Origin: Candidatus Tectimicrobiota bacterium
GTDB taxonomy: Bacteria > JACPUC01
Reading direction: 5' to 3'
Length of the DNA stretch: 37,634 bases
Assembly (NCBI GenBank): GCA_016192455.1
Contig: JACPUC010000023.1
Span: 1-37,634, forward strand
Shown here: one piece after another, positions 1-9,080 of the stretch
How positions within the stretch are numbered: the stretch's first letter is position 1
Layout of the letters: each line of letters starts with the position of its first letter
The notes under the pieces: model-generated
Databases searched by the model: none
The model's input: only the letters and a program-made list of their open reading frames with translations
What the model was told of the DNA's origin: nothing
Made by a program: the position numbers and the translations under genes

Positions 1-174
1 GAAGTCACCCTCCTCTCCCTCGCCCGCACCTACCAGCTTACCGCCTACGACGCTGCCTACCTCGAGCTGGCGCTGCGCACGGCATCCCCCCTGGCGACGT
101 TCGATGAGGAGCTGGTGAAGGCTGCTCCGGCCGCCGGCGTCACACTCTTCCTGCAACCGGGCGCGGCAGCGTAG
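1..174 (+). CDS. VapC-family PIN-domain toxin, C-terminal part
   Basis: Frame 1 is open from the first base to a TAG at 172-174 and gives the last 57 residues of a protein whose start lies outside the window. The segment LTAYDAAYLELAL followed by PLATFDEELVKAA is the typical end of a PIN-domain ribonuclease: the Asp of the YDAAYLELA helix and the Asp of the TFDEEL turn are the third and fourth acidic residues of the metal site. VapC toxins cleave RNA and are held inactive by a cognate antitoxin, which would lie upstream, outside the window. Family assignment is firm for the visible part; activity cannot be judged because the N-terminal acidic residues are missing. Confidence 0.85.
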   Translation, partial: EVTLLSLARTYQLTAYDAAYLELALRTASPLATFDEELVKAAPAAGVTLFLQPGAAA

Positions 175-220
175 CCCGGCCCCGTCCCCCAAGCCACCGC
201 GGCTGCCCGCCACCCCACGC

Positions 221-1018
221 CTACCCGGCACTGGCATGGCTCATGTGGTGCCAGCGGATGAGGCGCCCCTCCAAGAGCACAAAGGCCGCGTTCAGCAGGT
301 AGCCAAGCACGGCGACCATGATGATGGCGGCGTACATCTCCGGGATGCGCAGCGCCGAGCGGTAGTCGACGATGAGGAAGCCCAGGCCGCTCCCCCCCAT
401 GAAAATCTCCACGAAGATGGCCAGGATGAGGGAGATGGTGAGGCTCAGTCGCAGGCCGGCCATGATGTACGGCAGCGCCGAGAAGAGGACGATGCGCCGA
501 AAGAGGCCGAAGCGCTGATAGCCGTAGGTGCGCGCCGTGTCCATGAGGATCGGGTCGATGCCGCGGACGCCGTCGAGGGCGTTCAGCAGGATGGGCCAGA
601 ACGACGCCCAGGCAATGACGAAGACCTGCATGCGCACGTTGATGCCGAGCACCAGGATGGCGATCGGCATGATGGCGATGGCCGGCACCGGCCGCAGGAG
701 TTCGACGAGCGGCTCGCTCACCTCGAAGAGGGGACGGGAGTGCCCGATCAGGAGCCCGCAGGGGATGGCGGCCACCAGGCTGAGGGCAAAGCCGAGCAGG
801 AGGCGGATGAGCGTCACCACGGTGTGGTACGGCAGCTCGCCGCTCCAGGTCATCTCCCCGAACGCCTGCAGCATCGAGCTGACGGCCGGGATATAGAAGG
901 CGACATCCTCGACGAGGTAGGTGACGATCTCCCAGCCGGCCAGCAGAAGAAGGACGAAGAGGAACCCGGAGAGTCTCGACTGCCGCGCAGCGAAGGCGCT
1001 CCACCCCGAGGTGCTCAT
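221..1018 (-). CDS. ABC transporter permease, SsuC/TauC type
   Basis: 265 aa, about six hydrophobic segments. The cytoplasmic EAA-like loop around residues 155-190 contains DTARTYGY and the R-R-I-V-L-F-S-A-L-P pattern of permeases for sulfonates, taurine, nitrate and hydroxymethylpyrimidine-like compounds (BPD_transp_1 family). It is the last gene of a minus-strand set: binding protein, ATPase, permease. It would form the membrane channel of the importer, in two copies, with the ATPase encoded at 1065-1856. The ATG at 1018 is the first start of the frame and gives a normal length. The divergent hyuAB pair suggests the cargo is a HyuAB substrate, but the family alone does not define it. Confidence 0.9.
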   Translation of the reverse strand: MSTSGWSAFAARQSRLSGFLFVLLLLAGWEIVTYLVEDVAFYIPAVSSMLQAFGEMTWSGELPYHTVVTLIRLLLGFALSLVAAIPCGLLIGHSRPLFEVSEPLVELLRPVPAIAIMPIAILVLGINVRMQVFVIAWASFWPILLNALDGVRGIDPILMDTARTYGYQRFGLFRRIVLFSALPYIMAGLRLSLTISLILAIFVEIFMGGSGLGFLIVDYRSALRIPEMYAAIIMVAVLGYLLNAAFVLLEGRLIRWHHMSHASAG

Positions 1019-1064
1019 CGCGGCTGCTCCTGAGGGGCGGGCGCGCTCTCCCGGCGCGGCCTCG

Positions 1065-1856
1065 TCACGGCGCCGTCCCCGTGTCGGTCGAGCGCTGCAA
1101 GAGCTTGTGGATGTAGCGGCGGTAGTGCAAGAAGCGGGGATGCTCCCGCGAGCTGATCTGCTCGCGCGGCCGCTCGATCTCGATAGCGATGGTGTCGAGC
1201 ACCACGGAGGGGTTCTGGCAGAGCACGATCACCCGGTCGGAGAGGTAGATCGCCTCGTCGATGTCGTGCGTCACGAAGAGGATGGTGCGGGAGAACTTCT
1301 GCCAGACGCGCAGGAGGAGGTCCTCGAGCTCGGCGCGGGTCTGCGCATCGACCGAGGCGAACGGCTCGTCCATGAGCAGGATGTCCGGCCCGTTCGCCAG
1401 GCCGCGGGCGATGGCGACGCGCTGCTGCTGCCCGCCGGAGAGCTGCCAGGGGTAGACGTGCTCGAAACTGCTCAGCCCCACGTCGTTGAGCACCTCGCGG
1501 CCGCGCGGGCGGTGCTCGCTGCGTTTGATCTCGGGGCGATTCTCCATGCCGAAGATGACGTTGTCGAGGACGGTCTTCCAGGGCAGGAGAGTACGCCCGT
1601 ACTCCTGGAAAATGAGGGCCATCTCGCGGGGGGGCTGGGTCACCTCCTTGCCATAGAGGAGGATCTGACCGCCGCTGCGGGAGCGCAGCCCGGCGATGCA
1701 GGTGAGCAGCGTCGTCTTGCCGCAGCCAGAGGGTCCGACGATGGAAACGAACTCCCCCTTGCGCACCTCGAAGGTCACGTCACCCAGCGCCGCGAAGCTC
1801 TCCCGGTTCGGCACGTCGTAGCTCTTCTGGAGATGCTGAATCCGCAGCGCTTCCAT
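1065..1856 (-). CDS. ABC transporter ATP-binding protein, SsuB/TauB type
   Basis: 263 aa. All ABC ATPase motifs are present: Walker A GPSGCGKT at 41-48, Q-loop FQEYG at 83-87, signature LSGGQ at 139-143, Walker B ILLMDEP at 159-165, and the switch histidine in TH at 196-197. The Q-loop context (IFQEYG followed by LLPWKTVLDNV) is typical of SsuB/TauB/NrtD-type ATPases. It should power the importer formed by the permease at 221-1018 and the binding protein at 1977-2966. About 120 nt separate it from the binding protein gene and about 45 nt from the permease gene, all on one strand, consistent with one transcript. Confidence 0.93.
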   Translation of the reverse strand: MEALRIQHLQKSYDVPNRESFAALGDVTFEVRKGEFVSIVGPSGCGKTTLLTCIAGLRSRSGGQILLYGKEVTQPPREMALIFQEYGRTLLPWKTVLDNVIFGMENRPEIKRSEHRPRGREVLNDVGLSSFEHVYPWQLSGGQQQRVAIARGLANGPDILLMDEPFASVDAQTRAELEDLLLRVWQKFSRTILFVTHDIDEAIYLSDRVIVLCQNPSVVLDTIAIEIERPREQISSREHPRFLHYRRYIHKLLQRSTDTGTAP

Positions 1857-1976
1857 TCATCAGGTCCAGCGCCCGCGGGCGGCGCCACCCTCGTCAGGCG
1901 GCGCGCCGCCCAGCGGCGATCCCCTCACTGGCGTCTCCCGGCGTGACCCCGGCCGCGGCCTTCACCGCCGCCGCGC

Positions 1977-2966
1977 TCAACACTCCTTGGGGGAGTACTT
2001 TGAGAACAGCGTGCAGACGTCGAGGCTGCGCGGGATATGGTTGAACTTCGCCGCCACGTCGATGAACGACTGCAGATCGACCTTGCGCGCCACGCGCGTC
2101 AATCCCGGCTGGATCATCTTGCGCGCCAGGTCTTCCTTGATGCGGGCATTGCGCTCCATGATGCCCGGCAGGGCCTCGGGGTGTTCCATGAGCCACTGGG
2201 TGGCCTTGTCCAGCGCCCGCACGATGGCCTGCGCCTTCTGGGGGTTCTTCTCGATCCACGACTCCAGCGCCATGTACGCCACCACCAGCACCTGCGAACC
2301 CAGCGCCCCATGCGGGAAGCCGACGGAGCGCCCGATCTTCTGCCCCACGATGACGGCGATGGCCGGTTCGACCGCCAGCACCGCGTCGACCTGCTTCGAC
2401 TTCAGGCCCGGCACGATGCCCGCAAAGCCGAGCTCGACGATCTTCACCGCCTTCGGGTCAACGCCGTTCTTCTCCAACCAGTTGAAGATGCTCAGGTCGA
2501 TGGAGCTGCGCGCCGCCGCCACGCCGATCGACTTGCCGGCGAAATCCTTCACCGACTGGATGCCGGAGTCCAGCGGCACCATCATCTGGGAGTACGGATG
2601 CGTCGCGGAGATGATCACGCCGGGATAGATGATCTTGACGCTGATTCCCTTCAGGTTGATCTGGGCGATGTCCACGGTGTTCGTGAACCCCAGCTCAAAG
2701 GACCCCGACACGATCCCTTCCATGATCATGGCGCCGACGCGCGCCGGCTGATCCTCGATCTTCAGCCCCTCGGCCTTGAAGAAGCCCTGCTCCTTGGCGG
2801 CAAAGTACTGCACGCAGGCGGAGATGCTGAGGTAGCCCGCTTTCAGCGCGGCCTCCTGCGCCCACGCCCGGCGCGGCCATGGGCTCGTCAGCAGCGTGGA
2901 AGACAGGCCGGCGGCAAGGCCAAGCGACAAGACTTCGCGTCGTGTAAACGAGCTCTGCCATTCCAT
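1977..2966 (-). CDS. ABC transporter substrate-binding protein, NMT1/SsuA-like
   Basis: 329 aa from the ATG at 2966, chosen because a GGAAGGGGG ribosome site lies about 8 nt upstream and the protein then begins with an export signal. The frame stays open far upstream, but that extension is antisense to hyuA. Residues 1-36 form a probable twin-arginine signal: TRREVL at 8-13, a hydrophobic stretch, then AWA before QEAALKAGY. The mature part has features of NMT1/SsuA-type periplasmic proteins, for example QYFAAKEQGFFKAEGL and the later VDAVLAVEPA. It would bind the cargo in the periplasm and deliver it to the permease. First gene of its operon, divergent from hyuA. Confidence 0.88.
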   Translation of the reverse strand: MEWQSSFTRREVLSLGLAAGLSSTLLTSPWPRRAWAQEAALKAGYLSISACVQYFAAKEQGFFKAEGLKIEDQPARVGAMIMEGIVSGSFELGFTNTVDIAQINLKGISVKIIYPGVIISATHPYSQMMVPLDSGIQSVKDFAGKSIGVAAARSSIDLSIFNWLEKNGVDPKAVKIVELGFAGIVPGLKSKQVDAVLAVEPAIAVIVGQKIGRSVGFPHGALGSQVLVVAYMALESWIEKNPQKAQAIVRALDKATQWLMEHPEALPGIMERNARIKEDLARKMIQPGLTRVARKVDLQSFIDVAAKFNHIPRSLDVCTLFSKYSPKEC

Positions 2967-3350
2967 CGTCCAGACCCCCTTCCTGACACCCCCGCGCACC
3001 TTCCCGCTGCCGGCGGCCGATCCTCCCGGCATCTGGCGCCGCCGGCAGCCTCGCGGCAGCCCGTGACCGCCACGCTCCCCGGCGGAGAGTGCTCTGCACC
3101 CCGGTGAGTAGCTCCTGAGGGTGTACCATACTCCCGCGTCGGATTCCACGCAAACCCCTCCCCAACGCCGCGGCGCCGCGCCTTGTGTCGCGTGGCGCTC
3201 ACGGGGTATAAGAGGCGAGGAGAGAGGTGGCCGAGGAGACGTTGCCGGGAGGGGCCCGCGCCTGGCGCACCCTGCCTGGCGACGGGTGCCCGAAGCAACA
3301 TCGCCCGACGACGCAGCGAAAGGCCGGGGACGGCGGACCGAGGTTGATCG
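2967..3350. other. Divergent intergenic region between importer operon and hyuAB
   Basis: 384 nt with no convincing gene. It must carry the control signals of both divergent units. A possible plus-strand promoter is listed separately at 3183-3212. I found no clear promoter for the minus-strand operon and no obvious riboswitch or operator palindrome. Confidence 0.6.
3183..3212 (+). promoter_or_regulatory. Possible sigma-70 promoter of hyuAB
   Basis: TTGTGT (3183-3188) and TATAAG (3207-3212) are separated by 18 nt, about 138 nt before the hyuA start. The -10 box matches consensus at five of six positions; the -35 box is weak. In such GC-rich DNA the TATAAG stands out. Confidence 0.35.
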
Positions 3351-5408
3351 ATGCACATCGCGACGGATATCGGCGGCACCTTTACGGACGTGGCGGCGTA
3401 TGACCCGGCCAGCGGACGGCTGCTGCTGGGCAAATGGTCGACGACGCCGCGGCAGCTCACGGAAGGGCTGTTCACCGCCATCGGCGACTCCGGTGCGGCG
3501 CTGCGCGAGGCGGACCTCTTGATCCACGGCTCCACGCTGGTGGTGAACGCCATCCTCGAGCAGCGCGGCGCCAAAACCGCTCTCATCACCACCAAGGGGT
3601 TCCGCGACATCTACGAGATCGGGCGCATCAACCGGCCTGAGTCGTTCAACCTCTTCTTCCGCAAGCACGTCCCCCTCATCCCGCGCTACCTGCGGTTCGA
3701 GCTGAACGAGCGCCTGAACGCCCAGGGGGAGGTGCTCATCCCTTTCGACGAGGCGGAAGCGCGCGAGCTGGCGCGACGCATCGTGCGCCAGGGGGTGGAG
3801 GCCGTGGCCGTCCTCTTCCTGCACTCGTACTGCAACCCCGAGCACGAGGCGCGCATGAAAGCGATCCTCGAGGAGGAGGCGCCGCACCTCTACGTCAGCG
3901 CCTCGCACGAACTGTCGCGCGAGTACTACGAGTACGAGCGCACCTCGACGGTGGCGGCGAACGCCTACGTCGGCCCCATGGTGCGCGCCTACCTGCGGGA
4001 CCTCGAGGCCCGCGGCAGCCGCGAGGGGCTGCGCGGCCGCGTCATGATCGTGCAGTCGAACGGCGGCCTGGTGGACACCACGACGGCCACCACCGCCTGC
4101 ATCGGCATGCTCGAGTCCGGCCCGGCGGCGGGGGTGAGCGGCGCCAACGCCCTGGGGCGCAGCCTCGGCCTGGAGAACCTCATCTGCTTCGATATGGGGG
4201 GAACGACGGCGAAGGCGTGCGTCATCGAGGGGGGCCTGCCGCGCATGGCGAGCGACTACTTCCTCGGCGGCTACACCAGCGGCCTGGCGATCCGCATCCC
4301 GTCGATGGACATCCACGAGGTGGGGATGGGCGGCGGCAGCATCGCGCGGCTCGAGGGGGGGCGCCTGCTGCACGTCGGGCCGCAGTCCGCGGGCGCCGAC
4401 CCGGGGCCGGTGTGCTACGGGCGCGGCGGCCGGGAGCCGACGGTGACCGACGCCAACGTCATCCTCAACCGCCTCGACCCGCGGCGCTTCCTCGGCGGCG
4501 CCATGCCGCTCGACGCGGCGGCGGCCCGGCGCGCCCTGCGGGAGCGCGTGGCGCATCCCCTCGGCCTGAACGTCGAACGCGCCGCCCAGGGGATCATCGA
4601 GATCGCCAGCGCCGGCATGGCGAACGCGGTGCGCGCCGCCACCACGCAGCGCGGCCTCGACCCGCGCGACTTCACGCTGGTGGCCTATGGCGGGGCGGGG
4701 CCGCTGCACGTCTCCGCCGTGGCCCGCGAGCTCCACATCCCGCGGGTGCTCGTGCCCCAGGCGCCGGGGCACTTCTCGGCCCTCGGCATGCTGCTTGCCG
4801 ATCTGCGCTACGATGCCGTGCGCACCTTCCTGACGCCGCTCAGCGACGGCCGCTGGGCCGAGGTGGAGAAGATCTACCAGGAGCTGGCCGCCGAGTGCGT
4901 CGAGGTGCTGCGGCGCGGCACTACGCCGACGGAGAGCCTCAGCGTCCTGCGCTTCGCGGACATGCGCTACGTGGGGCAGCAGTACACCGTCCTGGTCCCC
5001 ATCCCCGGCGACCTTACCCTCGCCGCCGCCCAGGCGGAGGTGAAGCGCCGCCTCGACGCCGTGCACGAGCAGCGCTTCAGCCACAGCGCCCCGGCGGAGC
5101 CGGCGGAGTTCGTCACCCTGCGCGTCAGCGTCAGCGGCGCCATCCCCCGGCCGACGCTGCCGCTCCTCCCCCTCGGCGATCCCGAACCGCCTGCCGCCGC
5201 CCTGCGCGGCCGCCGCGGCATCGTCTTCGCCGACAGCGTCGAGCCGCTCGAGTCGCCGGTCTACGCGCGCGAGGCGCTCCTCGCCGGCAACTGCGTCACT
5301 GGTCCCGCCGTCATCGAGGAGCCGGCCAGCACCACGCTCCTCTTCGCCGGCGACCGCGCCGTCGTCAACGAGGTTGGACTCCTCCTCATCGAGGTGGCGC
5401 AAGGATGA
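3351..5408 (+). CDS. hyuA: Hydantoinase/oxoprolinase family protein, HyuA-type subunit
   Basis: 685 aa, the usual length for HyuA/N-methylhydantoinase A. It opens with the actin-like nucleotide-binding motif DIGGTFTDVA (6-15) and has a later FDMGGTTAK and a GGAGPLH segment, as in the Hydantoinase_A family. Members of the family, with a HyuB partner, use ATP to open or carboxylate substrates such as hydantoins, 5-oxoproline, acetone or acetophenone. The stop codon overlaps the hyuB start in ATGA, so the two are translationally coupled. The divergent ABC importer suggests an imported substrate. The exact reaction cannot be read from sequence; hydrolysis of a cyclic amide is the default inference. 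Confidence 0.92.
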   Translation: MHIATDIGGTFTDVAAYDPASGRLLLGKWSTTPRQLTEGLFTAIGDSGAALREADLLIHGSTLVVNAILEQRGAKTALITTKGFRDIYEIGRINRPESFNLFFRKHVPLIPRYLRFELNERLNAQGEVLIPFDEAEARELARRIVRQGVEAVAVLFLHSYCNPEHEARMKAILEEEAPHLYVSASHELSREYYEYERTSTVAANAYVGPMVRAYLRDLEARGSREGLRGRVMIVQSNGGLVDTTTATTACIGMLESGPAAGVSGANALGRSLGLENLICFDMGGTTAKACVIEGGLPRMASDYFLGGYTSGLAIRIPSMDIHEVGMGGGSIARLEGGRLLHVGPQSAGADPGPVCYGRGGREPTVTDANVILNRLDPRRFLGGAMPLDAAAARRALRERVAHPLGLNVERAAQGIIEIASAGMANAVRAATTQRGLDPRDFTLVAYGGAGPLHVSAVARELHIPRVLVPQAPGHFSALGMLLADLRYDAVRTFLTPLSDGRWAEVEKIYQELAAECVEVLRRGTTPTESLSVLRFADMRYVGQQYTVLVPIPGDLTLAAAQAEVKRRLDAVHEQRFSHSAPAEPAEFVTLRVSVSGAIPRPTLPLLPLGDPEPPAAALRGRRGIVFADSVEPLESPVYAREALLAGNCVTGPAVIEEPASTTLLFAGDRAVVNEVGLLLIEVAQG

Positions 5409-7219
5409 CCCGAGCCTTCTCCCAGCCCGGCTCCGCCCCTGCCGACCGCGGCTTCAGCGGCGCCGACCTGCGGACGAGCGTCGACCCGATCACCACGGAA
5501 GTGGTGCGCAATGCCGTCGTCGCCATCACCGACGAGATGAAGACGAACCTCATGCGCACCGCCTACAACCCCATCATCTACGATGCGCTCGATTTCACCG
5601 TCGGCCTCTTCGACGCGCAGGGGAACACCATCTCCATCGGCCTGGGGCTGCCGATGTTCATCCGCGGCCTCTCCGACACGGTCCGCGCCAAGCTGGCGCA
5701 CTTCCAGCGGCCGGGTGGCGAGGGGATCAAGCCGGGGGACATCCTGCTCACCAACGACGCCTACATCGTCGGCAGCCACCTGAACCACATGGTCTTCAGC
5801 CTGCCCATCTTCTTCGACGGCGAGCTGGTGGCCTTCGCCGCCTCCATGGCCCACTGGCAGGACATCGGCGGCACCCTCAGCGGCACCACCACCGACATCT
5901 ACTCCGAAGGGCTGCAGCTCCCCATCGTGAAAATCTACAAGGAGGGCAGGCTCGATACCGAGCTGACCGACATCATCCGCGCCAACGTCCGCTTCCCGGA
6001 CCTCGCCATGGGGGATTTCCGGGCCCAGATCGCCGCCGTGCGCACCGGCGAGAAGCGCATCCTCGGACTGCTCGCGCGCTACGGCAAAACGGAGGTCTTC
6101 GAGGTGCTGCGCGCCATCATGGACTTCAGCGAGCAGCAGGCGCGCCGCGCCGTCGCCGCCATCCCCGACGGCGTCTACGAAGCGGAGTCGTTCATGGATG
6201 ACGACGGCGTGGTTGTCGGCAAGCGCATCCCGCTGAAGGTGAAGGTGGAGGTTGAGGGCGAGCGCATGCGCATCGACTTCACGGAGGTCAGCCGGCAGGT
6301 GAGCGGCTACTTCAACTCCGGCTCCACCGCCGGCCGCTCCGCCGCCGAGGTGGCCTTCAAGTGCGTCACCTCGCCGCTCCTCCTGCCGATCAACGAGGGG
6401 AGCTTCCGGCCGCTCGAGCTGATCCTGCCGCCGGGGCGCGTCGTCAGCGCCCTGAAGCCGGCCGCCATGCGCTGGTGGATGACCATCCCGATGACCCTCG
6501 TCGATACGGTCATCCGCGCCCTGGCGCCGGCGCTGCCGCGGCACGTCGCCGCCGGCCACCATGCCGACCTCCTCGTCTCCACGCTCTACGGCGTCAACCC
6601 GCGCAGCGGCCGCTTCTTCCTAGGAACCACGGCCCCCCCCGGCGGCGGCTGGGGAGCCAAGCACAACGAGGACGGCATGTGCGTCACGGTCTGCATCAAC
6701 GACGGCGACACGCACAACGCCTCCGTCGAGTCCACCGAGGCGCGCCTGCCGATCATCGTCGAGGAGTACGGCTTGCGTCCCGACTCCGGGGGCGCCGGGC
6801 GGCAGCGCGGCGGCCTGGGGATGGTGCGGTCGGTGCGCGTCCTTGGCGAAGCCCGGGTCAACACCCATATCGAGCGCACGCAATGCGCCCCCTGGGGGTT
6901 GTACGGCGGGCGCGACGGCCTGTCGAACGAGGTCTACATCCGCCGCGCCGACGGGCGCATCGAGCGACCGCCAAACGGCAAGCTCTCCTCCGAGATTCTG
7001 AAGGCCGGCGACGCCTACGTCGTCGTCGGGGGGGGCGGCGGCGGCTACGGCGATCCACGGCAGCGCGATCCCGCGCGCCTCTTGGATGACGTGCGCAACG
7101 GCTACGTCTCGCGCGACAGCGCGGTGCGCGACTACGGCATCGATCCGGGCAGCGCCGGCCTCGAGGAACCCGAGGCCGAGGGAGGCGCAGCGAACGGCGG
7201 CGGGGCGCAGGATCGGTAG
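5405..7219 (+). CDS. hyuB: Hydantoinase B/oxoprolinase family protein, HyuB-type subunit
   Basis: 604 aa from the ATG at 5405, which overlaps the hyuA stop. The frame is open upstream inside hyuA, but the coupled ATG gives the right N-terminus, followed by DPITTEVVRNAVVAITDEM, typical of Hydantoinase_B proteins. Further family signatures are the LTNDAYIVGSHLNH region and the glycine-rich C-terminal GGGGGGYGDPRQRDP segment. It pairs with HyuA to form the ATP-dependent enzyme. The C-terminal tail of about 25 residues (rich in Glu, Gly and Ala) looks unstructured. Confidence 0.92.
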   Translation: MTRAFSQPGSAPADRGFSGADLRTSVDPITTEVVRNAVVAITDEMKTNLMRTAYNPIIYDALDFTVGLFDAQGNTISIGLGLPMFIRGLSDTVRAKLAHFQRPGGEGIKPGDILLTNDAYIVGSHLNHMVFSLPIFFDGELVAFAASMAHWQDIGGTLSGTTTDIYSEGLQLPIVKIYKEGRLDTELTDIIRANVRFPDLAMGDFRAQIAAVRTGEKRILGLLARYGKTEVFEVLRAIMDFSEQQARRAVAAIPDGVYEAESFMDDDGVVVGKRIPLKVKVEVEGERMRIDFTEVSRQVSGYFNSGSTAGRSAAEVAFKCVTSPLLLPINEGSFRPLELILPPGRVVSALKPAAMRWWMTIPMTLVDTVIRALAPALPRHVAAGHHADLLVSTLYGVNPRSGRFFLGTTAPPGGGWGAKHNEDGMCVTVCINDGDTHNASVESTEARLPIIVEEYGLRPDSGGAGRQRGGLGMVRSVRVLGEARVNTHIERTQCAPWGLYGGRDGLSNEVYIRRADGRIERPPNGKLSSEILKAGDAYVVVGGGGGGYGDPRQRDPARLLDDVRNGYVSRDSAVRDYGIDPGSAGLEEPEAEGGAANGGGAQDR

Positions 7220-7321
7220 TGGTACGTCGCACAAATTCCAGTCTAAATTCGACGCCTTCTTCGTGCCATGTGGGGGGGGGAAGTTTGTGGGGGACCCTTG
7301 CTCCCCCACACCCCCAAGCCC

Positions 7322-7344
7322 CGCGAGCTGCTACGCAGCTCGCG
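7322..7344. other. Perfect hairpin between convergent hyuB and rsmI
   Basis: CGCGAGCTGC and its exact complement GCAGCTCGCG flank a TAC loop; an outer CCCCA/TGGGG pair extends the stem. It lies between two convergent genes and has no T-tract, so it may act as a bidirectional transcript-end structure or be part of a dispersed repeat. Similar phrases (GCGCGAGGGGG, CTCCCTCGC) recur near 29740 and 33980. Confidence 0.5.
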
Positions 7345-7405
7345 TAATTGGGGTGCGCGAGGGGGCGAGGCTCCCTCGCAGAAATACATTGAGATAACTT
7401 CGGAG

Positions 7406-8188
7406 CTACTCCTCCTCCGTCGCCTTGTCTTCCGCCCCGGCGGCGCCGCGCTTCGCAGCGTTCGTCGCTCCCTCCACGACAATGGTGATCTCGCCGCGCC
7501 AGGCGCGCCGCGCCGCTTCCGCCGCCAGTTCCGGCAGGCGGCCCCGCCAGAACTCCTCGTGCAGCTTTGTCAGCTCCCGCGCCACGACCACGCGCCGCTC
7601 GCCCAGCGCCGCGGCGAGATCAACCACGCAGCGAGCCATGCGGTGCGGCGATTCGTAAAAGATGAGCGTCGCCGGCACCTGCCGCAGCGCCTCCAGGCGA
7701 CGCCGGCGCGCCCCTGGCTTGACGGGCAGGAAGCCCTCGAAGAGGAAGCGGTGGGTGGGAAGCCCCGAGGCGGCGAGGGCGGCAAGGAGCGCCGACGGCC
7801 CGGGAACGGGCACGATGCGGATGCCGGCCGCGGCGGCGGCGCTGACCACGCGGTAGCCGGGGTCCGCAATGCCGGGAGTGCCGGCGTCGGATACCAGGGC
7901 GATCTCCCGCCCCTCCTGAAGCATGGTGACGAGCTGCGCCGCCCGCCGCGCCTCGATGTGCTCGTGGTAGCTCACCAGGGGCTTGCTCAGCCCATGGTGC
8001 GTCAGGAGCTTGCGCGTGTGGCGGGTATCCTCGGCGGCGATGAGGTCGACGCGGCGCAGCGTCTCCAGCGCCCGCAGGGTGATGTCCTGCAGGTTGCCGA
8101 TGGGCGTGGCGACGAGGTAGAGCGTGCCGGGCTGCCGGCCGGGCTGCTGCTCAGGCTTCTGCTCGCTGGGCCGCGGGATGCGTCTCAT
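7406..8188 (-). CDS. rsmI: 16S rRNA (cytidine-1402-2'-O)-methyltransferase
   Basis: 260 aa. Tetrapyrrole-methylase-fold enzyme with the RsmI signatures in order: ATPIGNL at 27-33, AEDTR at 52-56, DAGTPGI at 101-107, GPSA at 130-133 and FYESPHR at 177-183. It would 2'-O-methylate C1402 in the decoding centre of 16S rRNA using S-adenosylmethionine. The N-terminal 20 residues and the Ala/Lys/Glu-rich tail are nonconserved extensions; a later start is possible but no better ATG is seen before GTLYLV. Transcribed with or just after nadE (55 nt gap). Confidence 0.94.
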   Translation of the reverse strand: MRRIPRPSEQKPEQQPGRQPGTLYLVATPIGNLQDITLRALETLRRVDLIAAEDTRHTRKLLTHHGLSKPLVSYHEHIEARRAAQLVTMLQEGREIALVSDAGTPGIADPGYRVVSAAAAAGIRIVPVPGPSALLAALAASGLPTHRFLFEGFLPVKPGARRRRLEALRQVPATLIFYESPHRMARCVVDLAAALGERRVVVARELTKLHEEFWRGRLPELAAEAARRAWRGEITIVVEGATNAAKRGAAGAEDKATEEE

Positions 8189-8243
8189 GCGCGCTGGTCA
8201 GACTGGTGCGGTGGGGTGAAGGAGGGGGAGACGCGGCGGCGGG

Positions 8244-9080
8244 CTACCGCCCCCAGTCGCGCGCGTAGCGGAAGTCGCGATCAATGGTGCGCTCGGAGAC
8301 CTTGGCGATGAGCGGCGGGCGGCGCTTGAACTGGTTGGCCCGCACCCGCTCGGCGACGCGCGCCACGAAGAGGGCGTCAAACCCCGCCTCGACGAGATCC
8401 TCGCTGCTGTAGCGCTGATCGACGTAGAGGTAGAGGAGGCGGTCCACCTCGTCGTAGGTGAAGCCCAGCTCCGCCTCGTCGGACTGGCCGAGCCAAAGGT
8501 CGGCGCTCGGCGTTTTCGCCACGATCGGCGCCGGCACCCCCATGGCCTTGGCGAGCTGGCGCACCTGCGTCTTGTAGATGTCGCCGATGGGATTGAGCGC
8601 CGAGGCCATATCGCCGTAGAGCGTGCCGTAGCCGAGGAGCAGCTCGGTCTTGTTGCTGGTGCCGAGCACCAGGGCGCGCGCCACGGCCGACTGGTCGTAG
8701 AGGATGGTCATGCGCTCGCGCGCCATCTTGTTGCCGCGGCGCATCTGGTCGGCCTCGGGAAAGGCGCCGAAGTAGGCGTCGATCATCGGCGTGATGTCGA
8801 TGACGCGATGCTCGATGCCGAGGTCGCCCACCACCCGCAGGGCATCCTCCTTGCTCTCCGGGTTGCTCGTCTTGTACGGCATGAGGATGCCGACGACGTT
8901 CTCGCGCCCCAGCGCCGCCGCGGCGATATAGGTGGAGAGCGCCGAGTCGATGCCGCCGGAGATGCCGACGACGACGCGCTCCATCCCGACCTTGCGCACC
9001 TCGTTGGCGACGAAGCCGACGAGCAGCTTCTCCACCAGGGCGGTATTGATCGTCAGGTTCACCTCCGTCGCCCGGATCAT
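8244..9080 (-). CDS. nadE: NAD+ synthase (ammonia-dependent domain)
   Basis: 278 aa. The PP-loop SGGIDS at 41-46 binds ATP, and the later [20 protein letters not shown] region is the NadE signature. It converts nicotinic acid adenine dinucleotide to NAD with ATP and ammonia. Its ATG overlaps the stop of the upstream nitrilase-family gene in ATGA, so both are made together. The nitrilase protein may supply ammonia from glutamine, making a split version of the glutamine-dependent enzyme that is fused in many other bacteria. Confidence 0.93.
   Translation of the reverse strand: MIRATEVNLTINTALVEKLLVGFVANEVRKVGMERVVVGISGGIDSALSTYIAAAALGRENVVGILMPYKTSNPESKEDALRVVGDLGIEHRVIDITPMIDAYFGAFPEADQMRRGNKMARERMTILYDQSAVARALVLGTSNKTELLLGYGTLYGDMASALNPIGDIYKTQVRQLAKAMGVPAPIVAKTPSADLWLGQSDEAELGFTYDEVDRLLYLYVDQRYSSEDLVEAGFDALFVARVAERVRANQFKRRPPLIAKVSERTIDRDFRYARDWGR

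Noticed and set aside
1977-5402. Very long open frame (over 1100 codons) on the minus strand.
   Set aside because: Only the part from 2966 down resembles a protein family. The rest is antisense to hyuA and is open because of high GC content.
4217-5404. Upstream extension of the hyuB frame through hyuA.
   Set aside because: Arg/Pro/His-rich sequence without conserved motifs; the coupled ATG at 5405 gives the family N-terminus.
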